Assembly: GCF_029030725.1 (NCBI RefSeq)
Contig: NZ_CP113162.1
Span: 1,424,501 to 1,488,500 of the forward strand
Direction of reading: 5' to 3'
Source: [Pseudomonas] carboxydohydrogena
GTDB taxonomy: Bacteria > Pseudomonadota > Alphaproteobacteria > Rhizobiales > Xanthobacteraceae
Length of the DNA stretch: 64,000 nucleotides
The number at the start of each line of letters is the position of its first letter. Position 1 is the first letter of the stretch. Below are positions 9,172 through 18,872 of this stretch, piece by piece. Below the pieces are notes generated by a model. That model worked only from the letters and a program-made list of their open reading frames with translations, was not told the origin of the DNA and made no database searches. Both the position numbers and the translations under genes were made by a program.

Positions 9172-10125
9172 ATGCGCCGGATCGCGAGACGAGGACTGGT
9201 CTGCTGGTTGTCCGGTGTCGTGTTCGCATCGCTGGCGGGTGTCGCGTTCGCCCAGCAGGAACGGGAGGCTCCCAACGCCACGCCAGCGAGCGAGGTGGCT
9301 GCATCGCCCGCAAAAATCACCGACACCGGCGAATCCATGTGCCTGATGATCGAATCCGCGGCGAAGGCGAACAACCTGCCGCTGGAATTTTTTGCCCGCG
9401 TGATATGGAAAGAGAGCCGCTTTCAACCGGACGCGGTCGGGCCGGTGACGCGCAACGGCCAGCGTGCGCAGGGCGTGGCGCAGTTCATGCCGGGCACCGC
9501 GAACGATCGGCGGCTGCTCGATCCGTTCGATCCGGTGCAGGCGCTCCCTAAAGCGGCGGAATTCCTGAGCGAGCTGCGTGGGCAGTTCGGCAATCTCGGG
9601 CTTGCCGCCGCTGCCTACAATGCCGGGCCGCGCCGCGTGCGGGAATGGCAGGCGGGCACGGGACCGATGCCCGAGGAAACCCGCAACTATGTCTATGCCA
9701 TCACGGGCGCGAATGTGGAGGACTGGAACAAGGCGGAAGCGGGCAAGGATATTGCCGATCGCAACAAGCCGGAAGGTTGCCGCGAACTGATGGCGCTGCT
9801 GCGCCATGCACCGAATCCGTTCGTCTCGCATCTGGAGGAGCGCGTCCGCATCGGCGCGGCAAGTCCGTGGGGCGTGCAACTGGCCGCCGGGTTCTCGCGC
9901 GACAAGGCGCTGGCGATGTACGCACGCGCCATGGCGCGGGTGAGCGGGGTGATCGGCGATCATGATCCGAACCTGCTGCGCACCACGCTGCGCAGCCGTG
10001 GCACGCGCGCGTTCTATCAGGTGCGGATCGGCGCGGATACGCGGCAGGCGGCTGACGAGCTTTGCGCGAAAATCCACAGAGCGGGGCAGGCGTGTATGGT
10101 GTTGCGCAATTCCGGGAGAAGCTGA
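9172..10125 (+). CDS. Lytic transglycosylase (SLT domain) with SPOR-like C-terminus
   Basis: The 317-residue secreted protein has a signal peptide (1-27, ending VAFA) and an SLT domain at about 55-170. The catalytic Glu is E81 in WKESRF; the family motifs GVAQFMPGTA and AAYNAGP follow. Such enzymes cleave the MurNAc-GlcNAc bond with anhydro-sugar formation. The last 45 residues (RAFYQVRIGA..ACMVLRN) resemble the SPOR fold tail also seen in the D,D-carboxypeptidase near the window start, suggesting septal targeting; this part is inference. The ATG at 9172 follows GGTTAAGGTA. The gene converges with the GNAT gene, stops 4 bases apart. Confidence 0.88.
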   Translation: MRRIARRGLVCWLSGVVFASLAGVAFAQQEREAPNATPASEVAASPAKITDTGESMCLMIESAAKANNLPLEFFARVIWKESRFQPDAVGPVTRNGQRAQGVAQFMPGTANDRRLLDPFDPVQALPKAAEFLSELRGQFGNLGLAAAAYNAGPRRVREWQAGTGPMPEETRNYVYAITGANVEDWNKAEAGKDIADRNKPEGCRELMALLRHAPNPFVSHLEERVRIGAASPWGVQLAAGFSRDKALAMYARAMARVSGVIGDHDPNLLRTTLRSRGTRAFYQVRIGADTRQAADELCAKIHRAGQACMVLRNSGRS

Positions 10126-10129
10126 AGGC

Positions 10130-11296
10130 TTACGTTGTCTTGCGGAAGGGGCCTGCTTCCGTCAGTTCGCGGCTGGCGTGCTCGACATAATCGCGCTCAT
10201 GCACGAGATAATCGCGCACCGCGCGGCGCAGGCTCGGGTCCGCGATGTAATGCGCCGAGCGAGTCAATTGAGGCAGGTAGCCGCGCGCGATCTTGTGTTC
10301 GCCCTGCGCGCCGGCCTCGACGGAGGTCAGCCCGTGGCGGATCGCATAGTCGATGGCCTGATAATAGCAGACCTCGAAATGCAGGAACGGGTGGTGTTCG
10401 ATCGCGCCCCAGTGGCGGCCGTAGAGTGTATCGGAGCCCTTGAAATTGATCGCGCCCGCGATCCAGCGCCCCTCGCGCTTCGCCATGATGAGCACGATGT
10501 CGTCGGCCATCGTTTCCGCGATCTGCGTATAGAAGGCGCGGTTGAGATAAGGCCGTCCCCATTTGCGCGATCCCGTTTCCATGTAGAAGGCATAGAACGC
10601 ATCCCATGCGTCTTCGGTGATCTCGGAGCCGGTAAGAACATGGATGCCGATGCCGTTGGCCAGCGCATCGCGCCGCTCGCGCCTGATCGCCTTGCGGTGG
10701 CGCGAGGCGAGCGTCGCGAGAAAATCGTCGAAGCTCGCGTAGTTCTCGTTTCTCCAGTGATATTGCTGGTCGGTGCGTTGCAGGAAGCCGTGCTGCGCAA
10801 GGAGCTTCCATTCATCCTCGGGAGCGAAGGTGACATGCACCGATGAGACGCCCAACTGGCCGCACAGCCCGATCATCCCGGCGATCAGCGCCTCGCGTGT
10901 GCCTTCCTGATCGGCGTCGGCACGGACCAGCAGGCGAGGGCCGGTGACCGGCGTGAACGGCACCGAGACTTGCAGTTTCGGGTAATAGGCGCCGCCCGCG
11001 CGCATGAAAGCGTCCGCCCAGTTATGGTCGAACACGTATTCGCCTTGCGAGTGGTTCTTCAGATAGCAGGGTACGATGCCGAGGATGCGCTCATGGCTGC
11101 GCGCGATCAGATGCCGCGCGAGCCAGCCGGTGCGCGCGGTCGCGGAGCCGGACTCTTCCAGAGCCGCGAAGAATGCATAGGAGAGAAACGGGTTAGTGGC
11201 GCTGCCTTCGGGGTGGGCGCAGGCATCCCAGTCCTGCGCCGCGATCTGGCGCACGGACGAGACGGCTTCGAGCGTGATGTCGGTGGGTGTCGTCAA
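10130..11296 (-). CDS. GNAT-fold N-acyltransferase, COG3146/DUF482 family
   Basis: The 388-residue protein matches the peptidogalycan-biosynthesis-like GNAT family: the N-terminal NPFLSYAFFAALEESGS, central GPRLLVR, RHRKAIRRERR and RKWGRPYLNRAFY, and a second GNAT-like half with GAINFKGSDTLYGRHWG and FEVCYYQAIDYAI. FemAB-like aminoacyl transfer has been suggested for the family, but the substrate is unknown. The start is a TTG at 11296; no ATG lies close by and the family N-terminus (ITLEAVSSVRQ) starts just after it. It lies 64 bases after the glycerophosphodiesterase stop and may share that transcript. Confidence 0.82.
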   Translation of the reverse strand: MTTPTDITLEAVSSVRQIAAQDWDACAHPEGSATNPFLSYAFFAALEESGSATARTGWLARHLIARSHERILGIVPCYLKNHSQGEYVFDHNWADAFMRAGGAYYPKLQVSVPFTPVTGPRLLVRADADQEGTREALIAGMIGLCGQLGVSSVHVTFAPEDEWKLLAQHGFLQRTDQQYHWRNENYASFDDFLATLASRHRKAIRRERRDALANGIGIHVLTGSEITEDAWDAFYAFYMETGSRKWGRPYLNRAFYTQIAETMADDIVLIMAKREGRWIAGAINFKGSDTLYGRHWGAIEHHPFLHFEVCYYQAIDYAIRHGLTSVEAGAQGEHKIARGYLPQLTRSAHYIADPSLRRAVRDYLVHERDYVEHASRELTEAGPFRKTT

Positions 11297-11360
11297 ATGC
11301 AGGCAATCCCGCCAGCGTGCGGTTATCTCACGCCATAGATCGTGATTTTCCGAACCATCT

Positions 11361-12128
11361 TCAAGGGTGTTTTGGCTGGGGCACGAAACCCTCGAAAATC
11401 ATCTGATCGGCATAACGCGCGGCGCGGGCGCGCTGCTCCGGCGTGCGTACCGTCCATGTCAGCAGCGCGCAGCCGAAGATATGCTGAGCGATCCACGGCG
11501 CGGGCGCGGGCAGTTCGTTGATCCAGTAGGCGATGAAATGCGGGCGGGTGCGGAAGGCGTGGCGCAGGTGAAGCATGCCGCGCACCTGTTCCGGCGGCAG
11601 CGCCTGCCATTCGTCCTCGCGGTAGTATCGCTCGGCAACAACGCCGCGCGGCACATCGGGGACATGATCGCGGATCGCCAGCACCTGATCGGGGTCGAAC
11701 GACATCAGCGCCAGCGGGCCTTTATAGGCGCGCACGACTTCCGCGATGCGCCGGATCAGGCGGCGGTCGCCATCGAACCGGCTCTTGATCTCGACCACCA
11801 GCGGCACGCGGCCGTTCGTCATGTCGCACAAGTCGCCGAGCGTCAGCATGCGGTCGGAGGTCGCCTTGTAGCGCACGGTTTTCAGCTCAGTGGCGTTCAA
11901 GGTACGGATGTCGTCGCCGCGCTCGGTGAGGCGCGCCAGCGTGTCGTCGTGAAACACCATCGCCTCATTGTCGGCCGACAATTGCAGGTCGGTTTCGATG
12001 GCGAAGCCGCCCGCGATGGCGGCGGCGAAAGCGGAAGGCGTGCTTTCGACGATGCCATGGGCAGCGTCGTGCAGCCCGCGATGCGCGACCGGCGCGGCCG
12101 TCAGCCAGTCCGGCGCGCGGGAGGGCAT
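11361..12128 (-). CDS. ugpQ: Glycerophosphodiester phosphodiesterase
   Basis: The 255-residue cytoplasmic TIM-barrel enzyme hydrolyses glycerophosphodiesters to glycerol-3-phosphate plus an alcohol. Signature residues are visible: AHRGLHD (His15-Arg16 region), ETDLQLS with the metal-binding Glu/Asp, HDDTL with the catalytic His, and VEIKSR. No signal peptide, so it resembles UgpQ rather than periplasmic GlpQ. Its ATG overlaps the RidA-family stop (TAATG), indicating translational coupling. No glycerol-3-phosphate transporter is nearby. Confidence 0.92.
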   Translation of the reverse strand: MPSRAPDWLTAAPVAHRGLHDAAHGIVESTPSAFAAAIAGGFAIETDLQLSADNEAMVFHDDTLARLTERGDDIRTLNATELKTVRYKATSDRMLTLGDLCDMTNGRVPLVVEIKSRFDGDRRLIRRIAEVVRAYKGPLALMSFDPDQVLAIRDHVPDVPRGVVAERYYREDEWQALPPEQVRGMLHLRHAFRTRPHFIAYWINELPAPAPWIAQHIFGCALLTWTVRTPEQRARAARYADQMIFEGFVPQPKHP

Positions 12129-12595
12129 TACATCACCTCGAACTGGCCTTCGACCTCGACGGCGGCATCCGCGGGCAGGGCGGCGACGCCGACGGTCGAG
12201 CGGGCGTGACGGCCCTTGTCGCCGAATACCTCCACCATCAGGTCGGAGGCGCCGTTCATCACTTTCGGGCCGTCGAGGAAATCGGGCGCGGAATTGATGA
12301 AGCCGCCGAGCCGGATCACCCGTACCACGCGGTCGAGGTCGCCGAGGGCGGCTTTCACCTGAATGAGCAGGTTGACGGCGCAGCCGCGCGCGGCCGCCTG
12401 GCCTTGCTCGATGCTGACGCCTGCGCCGAGTTTGCCCTTGGCGATCAACTGCCGGTCGGCATTGTTGCAGACCTGACCGGAGACGGTGAGGATATTGCCG
12501 GTGCGCACGAACGGCACGTAATTGGCGATGGGTGACAGGGGCTCATGCAGCGTGATCCCAAGCTCCGCCAGCCGCCGTTCGATATCGCCTGCCAT
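12128..12595 (-). CDS. RidA/YjgF family protein
   Basis: The 155-residue protein has the RidA fold: VRTGNILTVSGQVC, GAGVSIEQGQAAARGCAVNLL, a conserved VVRVIRLGGFINS strand and a C-terminal RSTVGVAALPADAAVEVEGQ, the last including the Arg that contacts imine substrates in RidA. It belongs to the longer Rid subgroups, so enamine/imine deaminase activity is plausible but unproven. The frame opens at 12703; the ATG at 12595 is chosen since it matches the family N-terminus (MAGDIERRLAELGI). It is coupled to ugpQ and divergent from eipB. Confidence 0.87.
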   Translation of the reverse strand: MAGDIERRLAELGITLHEPLSPIANYVPFVRTGNILTVSGQVCNNADRQLIAKGKLGAGVSIEQGQAAARGCAVNLLIQVKAALGDLDRVVRVIRLGGFINSAPDFLDGPKVMNGASDLMVEVFGDKGRHARSTVGVAALPADAAVEVEGQFEVM

Positions 12596-12712
12596 TCCAG
12601 TCTCCCTGCCTTGGCTATTCTGATGCGAGTTATGCCCAAGTTGCGGCATAATCCCAGCGCCAATATGCTCCGATTCCCAGTGTTCGGGACACCAGATTGG
12701 CAAGGAGAGAAC

Positions 12713-13573
12713 ATGGTCTCGATGCGGGCGTTTTTGCGGATTTTCGGCGTGCTCGGCACCGTCGCGGCGTCAGGTGCGCTCGCGCAGGCGCAGCCCTCCG
12801 CCGGGGTGCCGTTCATGGCGCATGAGGCGGTCTACGACCTGAGCCTCGCCAAGGCGCGGGGCAATGCGGCTGTCAATTCCGCGAACGGGCGCATCGTCTA
12901 CAAGTTTGGCGGCAATGCCTGCGAAGGCTATTCGACCGATTTCCGGCAGGTGTCGCGGATCGACTCCGGCGAGGACAAGACCACGACCAGCGATCTGCGT
13001 TCGACCAACTGGGAGGACGCCAAGGGTACGAGCTATCGCTTCAAGGTCGCGAGCCAGACCAACGACGCCGATCCCTCCTATGTGGACGGCACGGCGGAGC
13101 GCGGGCCGGACGGCACCATCACCGTGAAGCTGAAACAGCCGCAAGCCAAAACCTTCACGCTCGACAAGGAGATCGTGTTTCCGACCGAACAGACCCGACG
13201 CATTATCGAGGCGGCGAAGGAGGGCAAGCGCCTTCTTGAGCTTGGCGTCTATGACGGCTCGGACAACGGCGAGAAGGTCTACAATACGTTCGTGGTGATC
13301 GGGCAGCCGATCGCGGGCGGCCGTGCTCCCGCGTCTCCCGACGTCGCAAGCCAGAGCGATCAGTTGAAGGCGCAGACCCGCTGGCCCGTGACGGTGAGCT
13401 ATTACGACCGCGGCGCGCAGCCGGACAAGGGCGAGCAGACGCCGCTCTATACGATGTCGTTCGAATTGTACGAGGACGGCGTCTCGCGCGCACTGGTGCT
13501 CGATTACAACGACTTCGTCATCAACGGCACGATGGACAGGTTCCAGGTCGGCGACAACAAGCCGTGCAAGTAA
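12713..13573 (+). CDS. eipB: Cell envelope integrity protein EipB (DUF1849)
   Basis: The 286-residue protein has a signal peptide (1-24, ending ALAQA) and the DUF1849 fold known from Brucella EipB, a periplasmic beta-spiral protein needed for envelope stability. Two cysteines remain in the mature protein, one in NACEGY and one at the very C-terminus (NKPCK). EipB has a conserved disulphide joining such positions, so this matches. The ATG at 12713 follows AAGGAGAGAAC. It is divergent from the RidA/ugpQ pair and converges with dinB, with stops 8 bases apart. Confidence 0.88.
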   Translation: MVSMRAFLRIFGVLGTVAASGALAQAQPSAGVPFMAHEAVYDLSLAKARGNAAVNSANGRIVYKFGGNACEGYSTDFRQVSRIDSGEDKTTTSDLRSTNWEDAKGTSYRFKVASQTNDADPSYVDGTAERGPDGTITVKLKQPQAKTFTLDKEIVFPTEQTRRIIEAAKEGKRLLELGVYDGSDNGEKVYNTFVVIGQPIAGGRAPASPDVASQSDQLKAQTRWPVTVSYYDRGAQPDKGEQTPLYTMSFELYEDGVSRALVLDYNDFVINGTMDRFQVGDNKPCK

Positions 13574-13580
13574 CGCGCAG

Positions 13581-14888
13581 TCAGGTGTCCTTCCGCCGCA
13601 ACGAAGCAGGGCTCGCGGGTTTGGCCGTGTAGGCGATGCCGCGCACCACGGCATTGTCGCCGAAACGCTTGCGGACCTCGTCCATGGCGCGTTCGGCGTG
13701 CGCCGCGCGGCGGTTGAGCATGTCCTCGTCGTCGCTGCCGTTCGAAGGCTGTAGCGCGCTGACGCCGACTCCGATCAGCCGGAATGCCGTGCCATCGGTT
13801 TCGCGCGCCAGCATGTCGCGGGCGATGGCGAAGATGCGGTTGGCGAGCTGGGTCGGGGCAATGATCGATTGCGAGCGGGTGCGCTGGCGGAAATCGGCGG
13901 CTTTCAGCTTCAGCGTTACGGTCGATCCCGCGAGTTCGCCGGTCTTGAGGCGGCGCGAGACGGTTTCGCTCAGATCCCACAGGATGCGCTCCAGCGCATT
14001 ATAGTCGCGCAGATCGTTCTCGAATGTGGTTTCGCTCGAAATCACCTTCGCCCCGCGATCGGGCACCACCTTGCGCTCGTCGATACCCTGCGCGAGACGC
14101 CATAATCTGCGGCCTTCCGCGCCGAAGGTGCGCATCAGGTCGGTCTCGTCGGCGCGCTGCAATTCCCCGATCAGACGAAAACCATGGTCGCGCAGTCTTT
14201 CCTGCATCGCGGGGCCGACGCCGTAAATGAAACCGACCGGCTTCTCTGCCATCAGCGTCTGTGCGTCCTGCCGGTCGAGCACCGCGAAGCCGCGCGGCTT
14301 GTCGAGATCGGAGGCGATCTTGGCGAGAAACTTGTTGACGGACAGGCCCACGGACACGGTGATGCCGATGTCGCGCTCGACCTCGCGGGCGAAGCGCGCG
14401 AGCACCTTTGCTGCGATCATGCCGTGCAGGCGCTCGGTGCCGGAGAGATCGAGGAAGGCTTCATCGATCGACAGCGGCTCGACCAGCGGCGTCAGCGCGT
14501 GCATCGCCTGTCGCACCTCGCGGCCGACCTGAACGTAGCGCGCCATGTCCGGGCGGATGACGACGGCTTCCGGGCACAGGTCGAGCGCCTTGTACATCGG
14601 CATCGCCGAACGCACGCCATAGGTACGCGCGATATAGCAGGCGGCGGCTACCACGCCGCGCTTGCCGCCGCCGATGATGACCGGCCTGTCGGCGATCTCG
14701 GGCCGGTCGCGTTTGGTGACGGTCGCGTAGAAGGCGTCGCAGTCGATGTGGGCGAGGGTCAGGTGGGGGAGCGCCCGGTGCCGCAGAAGGCGCGGCGAGC
14801 CGCAGGCGGCGCAGCGCAGGGCCTGCGGGGCCGCGTCGGTCAGGCAGTCCCGGCAGAAGCCGGGAGCAGGGCTGTGGGACTCATCCAT
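13581..14888 (-). CDS. dinB: DNA polymerase IV (Y family)
   Basis: The 435-residue translesion polymerase shows the Y-family motifs: HIDCDAFYA with catalytic Asp, [24 protein letters not shown] with catalytic Asp-Glu, [14 protein letters not shown] finger region, helix-hairpin-helix [10 protein letters not shown] and a C-terminal little-finger domain. The first 45 residues carry an extra CxxC..CxxC element (FCRDC and RCAACG), a possible zinc ribbon absent from E. coli DinB. No beta-clamp motif was identified with confidence at the C-terminus. No LexA box was recognised upstream. The gene converges with eipB. Confidence 0.93.
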   Translation of the reverse strand: MDESHSPAPGFCRDCLTDAAPQALRCAACGSPRLLRHRALPHLTLAHIDCDAFYATVTKRDRPEIADRPVIIGGGKRGVVAAACYIARTYGVRSAMPMYKALDLCPEAVVIRPDMARYVQVGREVRQAMHALTPLVEPLSIDEAFLDLSGTERLHGMIAAKVLARFAREVERDIGITVSVGLSVNKFLAKIASDLDKPRGFAVLDRQDAQTLMAEKPVGFIYGVGPAMQERLRDHGFRLIGELQRADETDLMRTFGAEGRRLWRLAQGIDERKVVPDRGAKVISSETTFENDLRDYNALERILWDLSETVSRRLKTGELAGSTVTLKLKAADFRQRTRSQSIIAPTQLANRIFAIARDMLARETDGTAFRLIGVGVSALQPSNGSDDEDMLNRRAAHAERAMDEVRKRFGDNAVVRGIAYTAKPASPASLRRKDT

Positions 14889-14919
14889 GGGATGCGGTCA
14901 CTGTCTGCCGTCAATTGTG

Positions 14920-15216
14920 TCAGCCGTGCGTCGCCCCGCCCAGCGCATCGCGCGCGGCGGCAATGGTGGGCGGGGGAAATTGCGAAAAGTCCGAAAATGC
15001 CTTCACGGTGTCGTCATCCCGCACGATGAAATCCAGCACCCCGGCCAGGAAACGGGGGTCGGAAGCGGAGGCGCGCAGGGTCTGTGGTCCGATACCGCTC
15101 TCGGACAGGAATTGCCCCAATCTCTCAGGCTCGCCGGCCAGAAAAGCGAGCGCGCGAATCGCCACGATTTCAGCCACTTCGGCAGGGCTCCGGTCCGGTT
15201 TTCCGGCCATTCTCAT
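14920..15216 (-). CDS. DUF3572 family protein
   Basis: The 98-residue helical protein matches DUF3572 of alphaproteobacteria ([39 protein letters not shown]). Function unknown. An alternative ATG lies at 15210. It is 31 bases upstream of dinB on the same strand and divergent from divK, an arrangement typical of this bacterial group. Confidence 0.82.
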   Translation of the reverse strand: MRMAGKPDRSPAEVAEIVAIRALAFLAGEPERLGQFLSESGIGPQTLRASASDPRFLAGVLDFIVRDDDTVKAFSDFSQFPPPTIAAARDALGGATHG

Positions 15217-15334
15217 TTGCCTTTCCGTAACTTATCAGCACTATTTTGAGCCATCATGCCCGAGTCATTCCGGCGTGGCGACGCCTAATCGCAGGCTCGC
15301 GGCGGAACTGACATCGACCGAATTGGAGAAACGG

Positions 15335-15700
15335 GTGACCAAGACCGTCCTGATCGTGGAGGACAACGAGCTGAACATGAAGCTCTTCCGCGATCTGCTG
15401 GAAGCCCATGGGTATCAGACGGTCGGCACCAGCAATGGCCGCGAGGCCCTCAAGCTAGCGCGCGAACATCGCCCCGACCTCATCCTGATGGATATTCAAC
15501 TGCCCGAAGTCTCGGGTCTCGAAGTCACGCGCTGGATCAAGGACGACGCTGAATTGCGGGCGACGCCTGTGGTCGCGGTGACTGCTTTCGCCATGAAGGG
15601 CGACGAGGAACGCATCCGCGAGGGCGGCTGCGAAGCGTATTTGTCCAAGCCGATCTCGGTCGGGAAATTTATTGAAACGGTCCGGCGTTTCGTCGGCTAA
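15335..15700 (+). CDS. divK: Single-domain response regulator DivK
   Basis: The 121-residue receiver domain has the acidic pair VEDN, phospho-acceptor Asp53 in LILMDIQLP, the Thr/Ala switch VVAVTAFAM and Lys in YLSKPIS. DivK passes signals between PleC/DivJ kinases and the CtrA pathway and controls cell polarity and division. The frame is open to 14915, but a GTG at 15335, preceded by GGAGAAAC, gives the exact DivK length and start ([12 protein letters not shown]). pleD follows 11 bases downstream, the same order as in Caulobacter. Confidence 0.93.
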   Translation: MTKTVLIVEDNELNMKLFRDLLEAHGYQTVGTSNGREALKLAREHRPDLILMDIQLPEVSGLEVTRWIKDDAELRATPVVAVTAFAMKGDEERIREGGCEAYLSKPISVGKFIETVRRFVG

Positions 15701-15711
15701 GGGGTTTTGGA

Positions 15712-17088
15712 ATGTCCGCGCGGGTTCTGGTCGTTGATGACGTTCCGGCAAACGTCAAGCTGCTGGAGGCACGGCTCTCGGCGGAATATTTCGATGTGAT
15801 CACCGCCAATTGCGGCACGCAGGCGCTGGAGATCTGCCAGCGCGCCGAATGCGATATCGTGCTGCTCGACGTGATGATGCCCGACATCGACGGTTTCGAG
15901 GTGTGCCGCCGTTTGAAGTCCGATCCGCGCACGCACTTCATCCCTGTGGTGATGGTGACGGCGCTCGACAGCCCGTCGGATCGGGTGCGCGGCCTCGATG
16001 CGGGCGCCGACGATTTTCTCACCAAGCCGGTCTCGGACATCGTGCTGATTGCCCGCGTGCGCTCGCTGACGCGGCTGAAGATGATGACCGACGAGATGCG
16101 CATGCGCGCCATCACATCGCATGAGATCGGCATTCAGGCGCCCGAGCGGGAGGCTATTGCCGATACCGGCAAGGGCGGAAAAATTCTTCTGGTGGACGAC
16201 CGTCCGTCGTCCTACGAGCGGCTCGCGCCGGTGCTGGCCGAGGAACATACGGTCGATGTCGAACCTAATCCCTCGGAAGCCCTGTTTCACGCGGCCGAGA
16301 ACAATTACGATCTGCTGATCGTCTCGCTCAATCTCGAAAACTACGATGGGCTGCGGCTATGCAGCCAGGTTCGCTCGCTGGAGCGCACGCGCAGCGTGCC
16401 GTTGCTGGCGCTCTCCGAGGCCGACGACAACACGCAGTTGCTGCGCGGGCTGGAGATCGGGGTGAACGATTATCTGCTGCGGCCGGTGGACAAGAACGAA
16501 TTGCTGGCGCGGGCGCGTACCCAGATCCGCCGCCGCCGCTATACGCATTATCTGCGCGACAGCGTGCAGAACTCGCTCGAAATGGCGATCACCGATCCGC
16601 TCACCGGTCTGCACAACCGCCGCTATCTGGAAAGCCATGTCGGCACCCTCGGGGAGCAGGCGGCTGCGCGCGGCAAGCCGCTGGCGCTGATGATTCTCGA
16701 TATCGACTTCTTCAAGTCGATCAACGACACCTACGGCCACGACGCAGGCGACGACGTGCTGCGCGAGTTCGCGACCCGCATCCGCAAGTCGATCCGGGGC
16801 ATCGATCTGGCCGCGCGTTACGGCGGCGAGGAATTCGTCATCGTGATGCCGGAGACCGATCTGCATGTCGCGGGTATCATCGCCGAGCGGCTGCGGCGCT
16901 CGATCGCGAACGAGCCGTTTTCCATCGAGAAGGGGACGAAGCGCATCGAGGTCACGATCTCGGTCGGCATCTCGATGCTGGAAAAGAAGAACGAGCCGGT
17001 CGCCGATGTGCTCAAGCGCGCCGATCAGGCGCTTTATCGCGCCAAGCATGACGGCCGCAACCGCGTCGTCGTCGCGGACGCTGCCTAG
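15712..17088 (+). CDS. pleD: Response regulator diguanylate cyclase PleD
   Basis: The 458-residue protein makes cyclic di-GMP. A first receiver domain carries phospho-Asp53 (LLDVMMPD), a second receiver follows (about 155-275; its acceptor position reads as Asn in SLNLENYD), then a GGDEF domain with active site GGEEF at 371-375. The inhibitory site RGID at 362-365 lies five residues upstream of the active site, as expected for product feedback control. Together with divK it forms the cell-polarity output pair. Membrane segments are absent, as in PleD. Confidence 0.95.
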   Translation: MSARVLVVDDVPANVKLLEARLSAEYFDVITANCGTQALEICQRAECDIVLLDVMMPDIDGFEVCRRLKSDPRTHFIPVVMVTALDSPSDRVRGLDAGADDFLTKPVSDIVLIARVRSLTRLKMMTDEMRMRAITSHEIGIQAPEREAIADTGKGGKILLVDDRPSSYERLAPVLAEEHTVDVEPNPSEALFHAAENNYDLLIVSLNLENYDGLRLCSQVRSLERTRSVPLLALSEADDNTQLLRGLEIGVNDYLLRPVDKNELLARARTQIRRRRYTHYLRDSVQNSLEMAITDPLTGLHNRRYLESHVGTLGEQAAARGKPLALMILDIDFFKSINDTYGHDAGDDVLREFATRIRKSIRGIDLAARYGGEEFVIVMPETDLHVAGIIAERLRRSIANEPFSIEKGTKRIEVTISVGISMLEKKNEPVADVLKRADQALYRAKHDGRNRVVVADAA

Positions 17089-17150
17089 AAGAGCTTGCAG
17101 CCGAACGGGCCGCGCTGGCGATCAGCCGTCCCGGCGGTTATGATCGCGCC

Positions 17151-18455
17151 ATGACCGTGACGGACATCGCATCGCGAACCTACAACCACGGCTGGCGGCT
17201 CGATCCGATCGTGCGCAGCCTGCTCGATACCGATTTCTACAAATTCCTGATGTTGCAGATGATCCGGAAATTGCATCCGGACGAGCAGGTCACATTCTCG
17301 CTGATCAACCGGACCCGGCGCGTGCGGCTTGGCGAGATCATCGACGAGAAGGAATTGCGTGCCCAGCTCGACCACGCGCGAAGCGTGCGGTTTTCGAAGA
17401 AGGAGCTGATCTGGCTCGCCGGCAATACCTTCTACGGCAAGACCCAGATGTTCGCGCCGGATTTCATCGACTGGCTTTCGGCCTTCCAGCTTCCGGATTA
17501 CGAGTTGCGCAAGGCGGACGGACAGTACGAGCTGCACTTCCACGGACCATGGACCCACACCACGATGTGGGAAATTCCAGCGCTCGCCATCATCAACGAA
17601 CTGCGCTCGCGTCAGGCGATGAAGGGGCAGGGCCGTTTCGCGCTCGATGTGCTGTATGCGCGCGCCAAGGCCAGGCTGTGGACCAAGGTGGAGCGGCTGA
17701 AGACGCTCGAAGGGTTGCGCCTGTCCGATTTCGGCACAAGGCGCCGCCACAGTTTTCTGTGGCAGCGCTGGTGCGTGGAGGCGCTCAAGGAAGGGCTCGG
17801 CTCCGCCTTCACCGGCACCTCCAACGTGCTCTTGGCGATGGACAACGATCTCGAAGCCATCGGCACCAATGCCCACGAACTGCCGATGGTCGCGGCCGCT
17901 CTTGCCGCCAGCGACGAGGAACTGCGCCGGGCACCGTATCTCGTCCTCGATCAATGGCGGCACACCTATGACGGCAATCTTCTGATCGCGCTGCCCGACA
18001 CGTTCGGCACCACGGCGTTCCTGCGCGATGCGCCGGACTGGGTCGCCGAGTGGACCGGCTTCCGGCCCGACAGCGCGCCGCCGATTCCGGCGGGCGAGGA
18101 CATCATCAGGTGGTGGAAGGAAAAGGGCCGCGATCCGCGCGAGAAGCTTCTGATCTTCTCCGATGGCATGGATGTCGATTCGATCGAACAGACGCACCGG
18201 CATTTTGCCGGACGCGTGCGCACGAGCTTTGGCTGGGGCACCAATCTCACCAACGATTTCGTCGGCTGCTCGCCCGATGGCACCGCCGATCTCGATCCGA
18301 TCTCGCTGGTCTGCAAGGTGACGTCGGTCAACGGCCGTCCGGCTGTGAAACTGTCGGACAATCCGGAAAAGGCGACCGGCGCTCCGGACGAGATCGCGCG
18401 CTATCTGCACGTGTTCGGCGAGGCCGGTCGCGTGCGCACCGCGGTGCGTGTGTAG
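17151..18455 (+). CDS. pncB: Nicotinate phosphoribosyltransferase
   Basis: The 434-residue enzyme makes nicotinate mononucleotide from nicotinate and PRPP in the NAD salvage (Preiss-Handler) route. Recognised segments include [15 protein letters not shown] at the N-terminus, the substrate-binding [21 protein letters not shown] with conserved His, and [12 protein letters not shown] near the C-terminus. Length and domain order match PncB. It is 62 bases after pleD but has no obvious functional tie to it. Its end converges on rpmG across a minus-strand terminator. Confidence 0.94.
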   Translation: MTVTDIASRTYNHGWRLDPIVRSLLDTDFYKFLMLQMIRKLHPDEQVTFSLINRTRRVRLGEIIDEKELRAQLDHARSVRFSKKELIWLAGNTFYGKTQMFAPDFIDWLSAFQLPDYELRKADGQYELHFHGPWTHTTMWEIPALAIINELRSRQAMKGQGRFALDVLYARAKARLWTKVERLKTLEGLRLSDFGTRRRHSFLWQRWCVEALKEGLGSAFTGTSNVLLAMDNDLEAIGTNAHELPMVAAALAASDEELRRAPYLVLDQWRHTYDGNLLIALPDTFGTTAFLRDAPDWVAEWTGFRPDSAPPIPAGEDIIRWWKEKGRDPREKLLIFSDGMDVDSIEQTHRHFAGRVRTSFGWGTNLTNDFVGCSPDGTADLDPISLVCKVTSVNGRPAVKLSDNPEKATGAPDEIARYLHVFGEAGRVRTAVRV

Positions 18456-18462
18456 AGATCAA

Positions 18463-18488
18463 CAAAAAACGGAGCCGTAAGGCTCCGT
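18463..18488 (-). terminator. Rho-independent terminator of rpmG
   Basis: On the minus strand ACGGAGCC/GGCTCCGT with a TTAC loop is followed by six to seven T residues. It lies 30 bases after the L33 stop. Confidence 0.8.
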
Positions 18489-18518
18489 CATTTCGTCCGG
18501 CGCTTTGCGAGATCAGTT

Positions 18519-18686
18519 TTACTTGATCTTGGCTTCGCGGAATTCGACGTGCTTCTTCGCGACCGGATCGTACTTCTTCTTGACGAGCTTGTCGGTCATC
18601 GTGCGCGAGTTCTTCTTGGCGACGTAATAGAAGCCGGTGTCCGCGCTGGAGACGAGCTTGACCTTGATCGTGACCGCTTTGGCCAT
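18519..18686 (-). CDS. rpmG: 50S ribosomal protein L33
   Basis: The 55-residue protein starts [20 protein letters not shown], continues with VAKKNSRT and ends [12 protein letters not shown], the standard bacterial L33 of the large ribosomal subunit E site. It lacks the CxxC zinc pairs, so it is the C-minus form. Length equals the family standard. It is monocistronic with its own terminator, and the ATG lies in gaggttttcgaacATG. Confidence 0.95.
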   Translation of the reverse strand: MAKAVTIKVKLVSSADTGFYYVAKKNSRTMTDKLVKKKYDPVAKKHVEFREAKIK

Positions 18687-18872
18687 GTTCGAAAACCTCG
18701 ATGCCTTGAATCTGATGTCTGGAATCTGAAGCGGGCCGGACGAGGCCGACCCGCGTTTGGCCGCAAACTAGCCCCGAATGCCCCAAAGTCAAGGATTTCG
18801 GCCAGATCCAGAGGCTATTTTCGCAGTTTCAGCGGGAAATATCCCGCTTTTCCGGGGATTTAGCCGCTTTGG

